Assembly (NCBI GenBank): GCA_013400975.1
Contig: WBMZ01000341.1
Span: 62,001-126,000, forward strand
DNA: 64,000 nt
Source of the DNA: Atrichornis clamosus
Taxonomy: Eukaryota > Chordata > Aves > Passeriformes > Menuridae
Reading direction: 5' to 3'
Below the pieces are notes generated by a model. It was not told where the DNA came from, did not search any database, and worked only from the letters and a program-made list of their open reading frames with translations. This document shows positions 13,433-24,400 of the stretch, piece after piece. Numbering within the stretch: the first letter of the stretch is position 1; each line of letters starts with the position of its first letter. Both the position numbers and the translations under genes were made by a program.

Positions 13433-13625
13433 CACGTGACCCCCACGTGATAGAAGTTTAGGGTAACTTCCCCTCTTCCCTGCCAACAGTATCCAGAAGC
13501 AGAAAATCAGAGTATCAGACAAGCAGAACGGAGGCTCAGCTTCACCTTTTTTTCTTCCTTATCAGGCCGCAGCCCAGTAGAAAGACAATCACTAAACACC
13601 AGTCGCAGCACTACTCACACACGTG
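13433..13625. promoter_or_regulatory. Cluster of three CACGTG E-boxes in SMAP1 intron 4
   Basis: CACGTG occurs at 13433-13438, 13444-13449 and 13620-13625. The first two sit in a direct repeat (CCCACGTGA) spaced 11 bp apart, about one helical turn. The surrounding 13.4-13.7 kb stretch is more GC-rich than the rest of the intron. CACGTG is bound by USF, MITF/TFE and MYC-MAX families. An enhancer role is inferred from motifs only. Confidence 0.35.
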
Positions 13626-15156
13626 AGGTGGAGCAGGGCGAGAGCCAGGGAGGATAACTCAACACAAGCACCAAACAAGGACTGCAGGTGCTACACTAGA
13701 CCAGCTAATTTACTATCAGGTGCTTTAGGATCTGCCATAACTGTGACTACAGATTGTCCACCTCAAACCTGATGCCTGGTGCACTTGAAGAAATGCATGT
13801 GGCTGTGAACATGCACGAGTCATCTATTGCTGAAATATTTTATAATCAGATTTTGTTCCCATCCCAGAGAGATTATGCCATTTACATCAGCCAATGAAAG
13901 GCAAGCCTAAGTAGAAAGAAAGTACTCAGCGGTAACATGTATCTCACTTCAGCTTGTCTGGATTCTATCCTTGCTGTTATGACAGATGATTCATATTCGT
14001 CTGCTACATGATAAAACAAAATCTGATTACTCCTTCAAACATATTAAGGCAGGAGTGAGCTACTATATTAGACACTGAGGCTCTCTGTCTAGAAAGATAT
14101 TCAGTGTCGTATAATTTTTTTTTAAAGATGTATAATTTTAAACTATTCTTCCTATATTCTACTTTGGAATAAAAGAAAAGAAGGGTAACCAATTTGTAAT
14201 TCAAATCACAATCATATTTTACTTCATAAGTGAAGCAATTTTCCCCCATTTCAACATACTTAATGAAATACTCTTCTGTACTCCTCAGGTTTGCTTTTTT
14301 TTTTCCTTCAAAAATGAATCCACCATTCAAAGATGCATTTTCTCAGATGGGAAAGGCAGCATAAACTCTCACACTTTACACCTATGCTTGCACTTGTTTC
14401 CCTGTCAAAGTTCACTGCGTATTATGACAGAGTAGTAATCTATGAGTTAGGCCATACTTAAATAATGTAGGTATAGAGGAGTATGTGTTTAAGCATAAAT
14501 ACAACTATATAAATAAAAAATACATAAACTAGATGATGTGTCCCAGAAATAGATGTACCAAAAACTAATCAAACAAAACCTAAGACTGTGAATTCAGTAA
14601 AGGCTCACATTCTCAAGAGTGCTTTGCCAGAAAAGCACTCACCAACTTACCGCAGTGAACACACAGCTACATGATTACACAGCCTGTGTTTGCTACTACA
14701 GTGCACCTTGCTGCAATCAACAGTCTGGAATTCAGCAGAAGAGTGGCACAAAACACCCTAGGATTTCTCATCAAGGTGTTACAGAGAATGAGGGAAGACA
14801 ATGTCACGAGAAATAGTAATCCTATCTCATCCCTGTAACATGGAAAAAGTTAAATAAAAAGGACTCAAAGTATACTGCTAAAGAAGTACCCATCACTGAA
14901 AGAGAAAAACACAATACAGAGTCATAAACAAACTAGTTGTTGGATCATAATGCTTTGCTGATATAAATAGATAATATATGTAAAGCTTATAGAACCTAGG
15001 AATAGTCTTAAAGAGACACAGAATAAAGCACTTAGCTCTGTGTCCAAAAGTTTTCAACTATAAAAGACATTTTAACATACACAATGTTTGCTACATTTCT
15101 CTTATACAGCTTTCAGAAAAAAAAGGTGACAATTTTTGGTGAAACTGTTTACTTAC

Positions 15157-15232
15157 ATTGAAGGCATTAACTGCATTTTTATCGTAATACTTCTTCTTTT
15201 CATACTTATCCCTAATGAAAAATTCCACAGCT
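15157..15232 (-). CDS. SMAP1: SMAP1 coding exon 4 (end of codon 113 to residue 138), end of ArfGAP domain
   Basis: This 76-nt exon completes Gln113 and encodes AVEFFIRDKYEKKKYYDKNA then VNAFN. The RDKYEKKKYY segment is the last helix of the ArfGAP domain and is highly typical of SMAP1 and SMAP2. The acceptor is CTACTTCCAG and the donor is AAT|GTAAGT, a strong consensus in phase 0. The last residues (VNAFN) differ from the human IAITN, which I recall as variable. It ends in phase 0, so splicing into exon 5 or skipping it both keep the frame. Confidence 0.97.
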
Positions 15233-18200
15233 CTGGAAGTAGCTAGTTTAAGGAAAATATGAACAGATAAATAGTAACATCAACTTAAAAAGCTCATTGG
15301 TTATTCAAATTTTAAAAACTGCATCTGATTAATCTCATTTTGTATTTTTGAAACAACGGAACAAACCACTCTACACAGTACAATTGCTATTCCAGTGTCA
15401 AAAATGAGCTTCTTTGTACTACAGAGAATTTAATCTCTTGAGGAAAAAATATGAGACAAATAAAGTATAAGCAACTCAGTGTTCCACAGTTAGGACATTT
15501 TCACCTGGTACTTAAAATCTACATTCCTGTAGTACTAAAAATACATGAACAATGGTACTCATACATGGTACATAATTACAGTTTACTATCTTAACTTGGA
15601 AAAAAAACTTCTCTTCAGAAAAAAGCTGAAATGTATGTACCTGTTCTCTGATTTGCACAAGTTATACCATGTATCAAACGCTGATCATAAACACTTCTCC
15701 AAGATCAATAAGTCCTCCAGGAGAATCTCCTGTCACAACATCTCTGTGAAAGGGAAAGAAAACTAAAACAACTAGTGATAAAAAGATATTGATGTAGAAA
15801 ACCAGAACTAATAACTCAACAGCTCAGACACAAAAAGGAAAACTAGTTGTTTACCTTAATTACTCTCTCAGCTTCATAAAGCAGCTCATTCAAAACAGTG
15901 TGAATACTTTAACTTTAGTAAAGCTAATTCTCCAGGATCTGTAGAATAAATTTTAACTACTTTGTCCAGCAATGTGATTATCCATTCAAAAATTGAAATT
16001 GTAACTGTGGAAGCTCAGACTCATTGCCTCTTAAGCTCCCAAAGCATTTTTTCCTCAATCAATAGATACCTTAGCTCCACATACCATGTCCTAAGATTAA
16101 CCCTGAACTCAGAGCACTCAGTCCCATCATTCTCTGCATCACATTATATGTCAAAATTCATATTTAGTTTCAAATTGTATGCAAGTGTCACCTGAAGACA
16201 CTGTTTAATAAAAGCCCAAAACATTCTTTTCTATCTCTTTCCAAATATATATAAATTCTAAAGGGCATCTTGAGTTCTTTGAAGGCACAACTATCTTAGT
16301 ACTAATACTGCATTATTCTTTATACTGTCATTAAAAAAACCCAATATAATAATATCAAATCAAAGATGAATTGAAGTTGTGTAATATGCAGCTTCCACAA
16401 CTTTTCAGATTTAGTTAATACTGAACAGGATTCCCTCAAAAAGTTTATTTTCAAATAACAGTGCAAATTACTGGATGACATAACTCAGTGGGGGAAGACA
16501 CAGAGAAAGGGAATTTAACTTTTTTTCCATGCTTTTGGGTGGCAACTGGGTAAGTGTATTAAAATATAACTAATATGGAAGTAAGCTGACAAGATTCAAA
16601 ACTTGATTGTTATAAAATACCTTAGAACAACCTAACCTTTCTTCAAGTAAAAAGGCTTAGTAATTTGCCACAATTAACATTTCCAGACAGCACTTTCAGA
16701 CTGTCAAGTGTTCAAAGTTTTGGCTGCTCAGAGTTTGGAGTTAGATTTTTTAGAGCTTTTGCACAAATATTTCCCTATCTTTAATAGTTGCCCAGAATGC
16801 ACACTTGGTATTTCCGACAATTAGAAAGTTTTAATTTGAAAATTATAAACACAGAATCATAAATATTTAAATTTTGTAGAGCTTATTTTCGAAAAATATC
16901 CACCTTATTCTAGTTACCCCCCTTCATTATGCATGAATTTTTGGACCAGGTCTAAGTTTCTTAGATCAATAACCTACCATGCCCTTGTTAACAAAAGAAT
17001 TGCAAGCAACCTCAACAGATGTCAAAACTGTTAAGAATTGAGTAAAATGAAAATACAAAAATTATTCACTCTATTCTTGGAAAAAAACCCCCATTTTCCA
17101 ACAGGAAGCTGAAGCTGTTGCACAAAAAAAAAAAATTACAACGATCCTCAAAGTTAGCTTCTACACTACAGCATCTCTGCCAAGCACAAAGGAAGAACAA
17201 TATGCTCAGAAAGGTCACTCCTGTGATTAAGAAGAAGTGATGAGGAATCGGTAGCAAGAGATTTTGGGCAGATCCCACACACACACTTGTCCTGTGTCTC
17301 CACTTTAGTACCTTAAAACTAGAAGTGTATTATAGTGCTACAGGAAGTCAAACACTGATATAGATGAACATATACAAAATTGATCATCACATGCAAAATA
17401 TTTTTATAGTTCATCCAAAAGAATATTCAGAACATGAAAATATTCATAACCTGATACTATATTAAGCTGATTTTGTAGTGATACAAAGGGCAAAGAGGAA
17501 AGGCATAAAACCATCCATAACACAACAGCTTGTCATAAATGCTAAGTAGGTAAGTAGCTGCCAAAGTTATGGGAAAATTGAGAAAAAAACCAAAAAATGT
17601 TGGTATCACCTCTCCTGGTAATGCGATTTTAATAAAGAAAACAGGCAATGAAATATATTCATTTGACTAAATCCACTACTTAGAAAATGGCAACTGTTCA
17701 AAAGGGTGTATAACCAATTCAAGGCATACAGCATGAACAAAACAATTGTTTTGAAAGCCTAAAAATTAGACTTCTGGTCTGATCTGACAAGAAAAGCTTA
17801 GAGTAAGTCATTATTGCTTCTCCAGCAATAGCACCAATGAATTTAAGTTAGCTGCAGTAAGAACAAAACATACATCTTCAAGATCCATTTTTGAGTAAGT
17901 TTTTGTCAAAATGTTTTGGTCTTATGGCTACAATAAAGTTCTAGAATATTACAGCTGGAATACTACAGTGCTATCTGGTTCCAGTTACTTTTTTCTTATG
18001 AGGATGCATGTTTAATTCAAAAGCTACTGGAATATGAAAAAACGTATCTGTTTTGCTCAAGTGCATTTTATAATGAAGAGCCCAAACATTAAAAAAAAAT
18101 CTGGCATAACATATCAAGTCTAGTATCTAAAAAATGGAAGAATCAAAACCACTTTTGTGTATAGAAGCAGAAAATTCAGATCCAGTTACAACTAAGGCTG

Positions 18201-18984
18201 TTTAGCAGCCCCTGTAGCCTGTATCATCATCAGGTGAAGAGAGCTAGGGAAAGATTCAGCTCACATAACAGCAGGTGTTTAGGATCTCATTATAGTTAAA
18301 CAGTTCCAGTAAGATCAGGTGAAGCAAATCCTACTTATGGTGTAACATCATTAAATCAAGAAAAAACACAAATCTAAATTAATGCCATTATACATTATTG
18401 TAGTGATTCAGTAGAGGTAGTTTTTGAGAAACATTATTTCTTGCTGGTAGAGTTTTTACTCCAACTCTTCCCTCCCCAGTACATGGTGGTAATCACATAC
18501 AAACACAACTGTGCCCATCAGAGAGGTTAGGTTTATTTATGCACTCCCATGCTAGTTATCTGGAGAAAGAAATCCATACTTCACTTGAGTAAGATCCAAT
18601 GGCTTATTTTACTTTATCATTCTGCTTATTATTTCCTGATCAAATGCTTCTAAATTCAGCTGGCAGTTACTCAAGATAAAGACAGAATATTCAAGAGCTC
18701 TCCAGTATCACTCTAACTTCCCACATAGAGGGAATTTATAAAGTCACCTTTTCTGAAAGCAAAAATAAATGGGGTTTGCCAAATCTCATTACAAAATAGA
18801 TTTGCTATAACTGAAGTAATTTAAACCTTTTCTGAACTGTTTTCAACTGACACTGTCATTTATACAACAATATCAAGGAAATAAACAACATGAGCTGACA
18901 AATGTAGCAGTTCCTTGAAGGAGTCATAACATCTAAATTGCATTAAAAGTCATTTCAATGTGAAAGCCAAAACAAAAAGGATAC
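15233..18984 (-). other. SMAP1: SMAP1 intron 3
   Basis: This is 3.75 kb of AT-rich sequence with homopolymer A runs (for example near 17124). I recognise no repeat with confidence. A short CACAGAATCATAAATA string near 16850 could be a badly decayed CR1 tail, but it is too short to call. Confidence 0.7.
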
Positions 18985-19070
18985 TGATCTGTTTGAGGTC
19001 TCCGGAAGTTCTCTGGCAGATTAGCTTCATAGAGTAATCTGGCTTTAGTATTTCCCATTTCCTGCATGCA
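18985..19070 (-). CDS. SMAP1: SMAP1 coding exon 3 (residues 85-112 and two bases of codon 113)
   Basis: This 86-nt exon encodes [18 protein letters not shown] followed by [10 protein letters not shown], then CA of a Gln codon completed in exon 4. It is the middle of the ArfGAP domain, with the helix that packs against the zinc finger. The acceptor is TTTTCCTTAG and the donor is CA|GTATCC. The GTATCC donor departs from GTAAGT at several positions, but both sides of the junction give the conserved TDQAVEFF sequence. Human SMAP1 has Asp where this reads Glu (CMQ[D/E]MG), a conservative change. Confidence 0.97.
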
Positions 19071-19748
19071 CTAAGGAAAAGTGGTAGAAAACAGTTAGTT
19101 CATCTCCATCAATACTTTAAACTCTGAACAGTCAGAATGTTACTGGAGTATTTAAATGACACTTAGAGACCTCCCTGTTGCCATGTCTTGGGAGATAGGA
19201 CCATGGCACAGGAGGGCTTCCCGACAAGACTTGAAGGAAAAAGCTAACAATATCAATGCTGCCTGCAGTATAAACTAACCCATCCAGGGAAAGACAAGCT
19301 TTGATCTCTCTGGATGTCTTCAGATCATGAAGACAAGGAGTAAGAAAATTTGTCTGATGGCAGAAAGAGGCTTTAGACTGGAGCATACCTTGAAAAGTCA
19401 GTGCTTGATACACCAAAAGAACTCAACCAGGCATCACACAGATGCGTGAGCACTACCTGTCCCTTACTGAAAAGGCTTACAACACATTTTCCACAGATGC
19501 AACTAAGAAGCAGCTTTCAGAGACCCTGGAGCAAGGTAGAACACATCTAAAATGATACAGAAATGAGAGCTAAACCAATTTCTGAAGTGAGTTTTATGAA
19601 CTTAGGCTCACTACAATAGAAATGTGACACATTTAAAAACTAATAGGATTGTAAAACATTTAAGTTGGGCATCATGATATATGCAAATCCTTTCAAAAGT
19701 ACTCCAGACATGCCTTCCAATTTGGAAACATATTTTAAGATATTTTAC
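19071..19748 (-). other. SMAP1: SMAP1 intron 2
   Basis: This is a short 678-bp intron between two ArfGAP exons, with the GTAAAA donor at 19748 and the TTTTCCTTAG acceptor next to 19071. I see nothing else in it. Confidence 0.85.
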
Positions 19749-19882
19749 CTGTATTTGCTCTGGCGTCCATTGATCCAAGTTGACAGACTTGACCCTTGAT
19801 ATATGAACCCCAAGATTTCGATGTATTCCAGCACATCTGATGCAAATAAAAACACCAGTGTTCCAAGAGGCCCATCTTGGAC
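19749..19882 (-). CDS. SMAP1: SMAP1 coding exon 2 (codon 40 to residue 84), ArfGAP catalytic core
   Basis: This 134-nt exon (2 + 44 codons) completes Gly40 and encodes [16 protein letters not shown] followed by [17 protein letters not shown] and [11 protein letters not shown]53 and C56 complete the CX2CX16CX2C zinc finger begun in exon 1. R61 in the IHRNLG motif is the arginine finger that stimulates GTP hydrolysis on Arf. The acceptor is TTCCTTTCAG and the donor is CAG|GTAAAA. Residue 48 is Thr (ACT), where I recall Ile in mammalian SMAP1. The motif residues otherwise look intact, so a working GAP domain is expected. Confidence 0.98.
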
Positions 19883-20988
19883 CTGAAAGGAATGGGGAAA
19901 TAAATCAGTTATTTTCAAAATTCCATATACTGTGAAGATTTTCTGTGGCATAATTCTATACCAACAATATGAATAAACAGGTTTGAATAAATGCTCACAG
20001 CTCTTTCTCCAGAATATCTATTACTTTTAACCTCTGCTGTTAACAATTTTAGTCACAGATTTCTACTTCTAAATAATGTCACAAAACTTTAGTCAGATTT
20101 AGTGAGAAAGTCATATGTTGTGTTCACCTCCCCACTTCCAAAACAACCCAACAAACTTTACAAAGTTGGCTTACTAGCAACAAGATTTTTGCTTGCATCT
20201 TGAATAATCCTTATGGTTATGCCTCAGATGAAGCATCAACAGAAATCAGTAGAAGTTGCTCCTTTTTCTCCATTTAAAAGCTTCTTAAGACATGCATCTG
20301 TACCTAACTTGAAACTAAATGCAGGGCAATCTTATATTAATGCAACAAATCCTTTAATACCTCATACAGCACAGACTCTACAACAGTAGCATGCAAGCTC
20401 TTAGGGAATGATTATACAGATTTGCAAAACTAACTGATAAAAATATCCGTGACAAGAATGGTGGAAAACTGAGTGTGTTCAGTACCCTTGATTTCTAAAC
20501 TACAGTATGAGTTGTCATTCACAGCCCAATGGATTTTCTAACAGAATCAGGCTGACTTATGAAACTCACCATCATTTCTCAGCTGTGTGGCATGTTGAGA
20601 CAGTTACAGTATGCTGGCCTGAATTAACAGAGCGACACTTAGGATGTTTCACTTGAAGTTACTATTCAGTCTCTAATTAAACACATTTATAACATTTTAT
20701 TCCAGCCCAGTACACCACCACTGTTAAAGACACTGCTTTGAAGTCCATTAGTTCTGAGCTCTAAGGAGTTCAAAGATTAAATAATTACTATCAAAAGCAA
20801 GAAGGCACATTGAAGAGTTGGAAAACATTTCAAGCAATTATTTTCTGCTTTTGTATGACAGATGTGCACCTAGACCACTCCTGCCACTGTAGTAGTTTGC
20901 ATTTAAATATCAATGTATTGTATGAACACTTTCCTGGGACCTACAAAAGAGTTTTAGCCTTTCCTCTCCTGATCTTTAGCTTAGGACT

Positions 20989-21490
20989 GTGTTGGTTTGA
21001 CCCCAAGCAAACAGCCACAGAGCTGCTCACAAACTCTCCCCTCCTACAGGAGACAAGAGAAGGAAGGTGAGAAGACTTGCAGACTGAGATAACAGTTTTA
21101 ATAAGTGAAACAAAAACTGCACACAAACAAAAGGGAAAAAGAAGAGAAATTATTTCTTCGTTACTTCCTATAGCCAGGCAGCTGTCCAGACACTTCCTAG
21201 AAAGCTGTGCCTCAGCACCCACAACACTTGTTTCGGATGACACCACCATAACCAAGAACGTCCTTCCTTCCTCTTCCTTTCCTTGAACATTTATTGCTTG
21301 AGCACTTCATGACATGGCATGGAATGGCCAATTAGAGTCAGCAGATGTCCCAGCTGTGCTCCTCCCAATTTCTTGTCCACCCATTACCAACATCCTCAAC
21401 TCTGGGGTGCAGAGCAGAAATAGTAAAAGCCCTGATAGTGTTCAAGCACTGTTCAGCAACAGCCAAACTAAGGAAGCAGAAGAAATCCTT
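20989..21490 (-). mobile_element. Avian ERV LTR, minus orientation (diverged subfamily)
   Basis: Read on the minus strand it has the family order: GAACAGTGCTTGAACACTA, a GGGACATCTGCTGACTC block, the CATGTCATGAAGTGCTC segment, an ATTAAA poly(A) signal (minus strand, 21102-21097), and a 3' end reading GGTCAAACCAACACA. No internal retroviral genes adjoin it. It is in the same orientation as SMAP1, in intron 1, about 1.1 kb upstream of exon 2. The sense 5' boundary near 21490 is approximate. Confidence 0.75.
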
Positions 21491-24153
21491 TCAGTTAGAC
21501 TCCATTCTTTAGAACTGGTATTTGAAAATGCCAAGGCACATTCACAGATGCACAGATTTGTTGCAAGAAGCATTCCTCTTACTAGCAGAAATACTGGTAA
21601 TATTTTGGGTAATTATCTTGCTTTTAATTTATCTTGTTCAAGATCTCAAAAAGTCAGACTACTTAGTGTCCACTGCTTGACCTTTAAGACCATAATCATT
21701 AAGATGACTGGCAGTTTTCAAAATAAGTACTGCTATCATAAAATTAGATTTCAAGGGTCAAGAGATCTAATAGTTACTCAGTGAAACTAACACATCATTT
21801 CCCACGTGGCACTTCTACATTACAACTACTACTTGTCAGATAAGAATGGTCAGACTGTTTGTAATGTCTTAAATAGTTCAACAACTAGCAACCTATTAAT
21901 CTGCCTTTTTATTTTCCTTTATAAAACACTACAGACACAAAATACTCTTACAGTTGGTAGATTTCTATTTGAAGAAGGCCCCACTTAAAATTTATACTAC
22001 TTTTAGTTTTAGTGCTCCAGGACAGAGTCTTGCAGGCCATTTGCCTCAACCTATTAATTAAGTTTCAGCTAAAAGAGTACACCAGAAGCAAGTTAAAAAA
22101 AAAACCTCTTAGCCACTCCATTGTAGATCAAGTACCTCAGTTTATGCAGTTACTTAATGCAGCCATGATGGTTTAGAAACAGCTAAGAAAGTCTTGTGCA
22201 CCCAACAGCTTCTCCAGTTTTTCCCCTGAAGCATGGATGTGCCTTCTAAAAACCAGAGACTGTTTTGATCAGGTTACTATAGGGACAGAAGGTGTACCTA
22301 TATGCTGTCCACATTTTTATCCCTATAGGGTATTTACACAACCACTATGACCTTTTGACCACAAATGAGTTTGTACAACACCACATCACATGAGTTTCCT
22401 GTCCTTCAGGTACTTCCTCAGCTATGACGTCCCAGATAGACAAGTTCTACACTAGTGAGACAAGACTGAAAGGAGGGCTTGACATGACTGAAGTCTGTCC
22501 TAACTGAGAGATCATTAACCTTGCAGTTAAAATATTACACTTGAAACTTTGTTAACTAAAAGGAAGATTAGAACACAACTTGGGAGGTATACTGTTTTCT
22601 CCTGGAGAAGAGCAGCTTTCTTTTTTCCCAGAAGCTCAAATTTCATTAATTTGTACTTATGAAATTATTTAGGGAAATCAAATATATTTAAGCAATAAAG
22701 GAACAAATTAAACAGTGGAATAACAGGCAAACCCGAGGCCAGACAAAAATGTTCATGTGTAACCTCTGAATTTAATTCTGACTAATGACAATATGCAAAA
22801 TTAAACACTTCAAATGAAAAATGTTTAAATTAATACAAATCAATCATAGCACAGTTAACTACAAGGCAAGAGAAGTTAAAAACTGTTTACTGTGTGGGCA
22901 TCAAACCAACTGTGCTTGACTTAACTAAAGCTTAGGCTGCAAACCTTCCTGTGTGAGAAATGTTAAACAGTTATTTGGACTGATTCAATAAACAACTTAG
23001 AGTTTTGTCAATTCTGTATGAAGTCAGGATCCTTATTTCTGTATGCAGGAAATATTTTGCACTAATAGAAATATTCATGGGTTTCTTTTTGTTGGGTCCT
23101 TGAAGATACTTTTGGTTTCCTTCAGAAAAGCTTCCAAGAGTAATCCAGTTTAACTGCTGTACATATTTTGCGAGACAATTAAGATGACAGATAATTGGCT
23201 TCAGAAATGAAGGCTGGACATCAATACTCTTGATGACTGCTGTTTGACACTATTTAAAACACCTTTACATGTCAGTAGGAATACTATCTTACCTATCAAG
23301 AACTACATTATAGAGCGCAATTTCAATCAGACAATAACAACATTAAATACTTATGTCATGTTTGACGTATGTTTTAATAGAATTTTAATCTTTTTCTTCT
23401 GAAAGCTGTTCGAATACACACTTTTTACTAGAAGTGCTGAGCTGCACTTCAGTAGCTTGCTGCACCACTCCAACATAAGAATACACTTCAAGTTATTTCT
23501 TCAGTCATTTAAGATATAGGTAACTACTTAAAAATATTTTCAGTCTCTTTCACCCTTTACTAAAGTAAATTTAGGGAAAAAAGCCATAGGACTGAAAATG
23601 ATCGATGTTTGTATTAGACTATGTACTACGATACTGTCAAGTCCCTGAAACACTGCCTGGCTGAGCAGCAAGTACAAAACTTCAGCAACCCTAAGACAGA
23701 TTGCTGTTTCCAAGACGAGAATAGATTTTTTTCCCCCTCACTCTAAACTTTCTTTTTCATATTTCTATATATAGTCTACTGATTAGACCTGAATTTCCTT
23801 TTCAGTTCTTAACAGGTGGCTGTGAAGGTGTGTGCTATCTTATACAGATATCATGACAAGATTTTGAATGCATTACATCATTCACAATTTAAGGAAACCT
23901 TAAAATACCTAGGTTATTTTTTTAAGCCCACAAGGTTTATTGCATATTGAGTCTTACTGGCAACTGTAATTCATTTGCCTTCATAAATAGGAGTGATTAA
24001 TTTTGATTTGAAATTTAAACACAGCACAACTGCAAGTTTCTTGTAAGACCTAAACAGAAAGGTGGATTTGAGCTGTCATATAACTTCACAGAAATTAATC
24101 TGGAGTCTTGTCTATTACATGTAAAATGAAAAATACCAAGCAACATTTCCCAA

Positions 24154-24400
24154 TGTACTGGGCCTGGCTGGCATGCAGTTTACTTGCTCCATAGCAGCCC
24201 CTATGGAGATGTGCTTTGGATTTGTGACCGAAACAGTGCTGAGAACACTAATCCTTTGGCTATAGCTGGACAGTGCTTGCTTAGAGTCAAGGATTTCTTT
24301 TCCATCCCCACTCAGCAGGGAAGACAGGCGGGGACAGTCAGGGAATCAGACCCCAACTGACCAAAGGGACATCCCAAATAGAGAATTCAATCACGTGCAC
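24154..24400 (+). mobile_element. Avian ERV LTR fragment, plus orientation
   Basis: It starts TGTACTGGGCCTGGCTGG and contains GTGCTTTGGATTTGTGACC, GGACAGTGCTTGCTTAGAG and CTGACCAAAGGGACAT. These are the same landmarks, in order, as in the LTR at 7796-8362. It breaks off after the CTGACCAAAGG block, so the TATA and poly(A) part is missing. It is a 5' LTR piece truncated by decay or deletion. Confidence 0.75.

Larger units (their letters stand above)
3335..15156 (-). other. SMAP1: SMAP1 intron 4
   Basis: This intron holds two CR1 fragments, one LTR and the E-box cluster near 13430-13625, each listed separately. The remainder (3335-5606, 6186-7795, 8363-9129 and 9656-15156) is AT-rich and I recognise nothing in it. 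Short ORFs such as 8425-8838 and 10852-11073 on the minus strand have no recognisable family, and their length is compatible with chance. Confidence 0.75.

Noticed and set aside
16845..16875. Possible decayed CR1 tail (CACAGAATCATAAA)
   Set aside because: It is too short and AT-rich to tell from background.
21314..21784. 156-aa plus-strand ORF
   Set aside because: It starts inside a minus-oriented LTR and runs into AT-rich intron. The composition is not protein-like.
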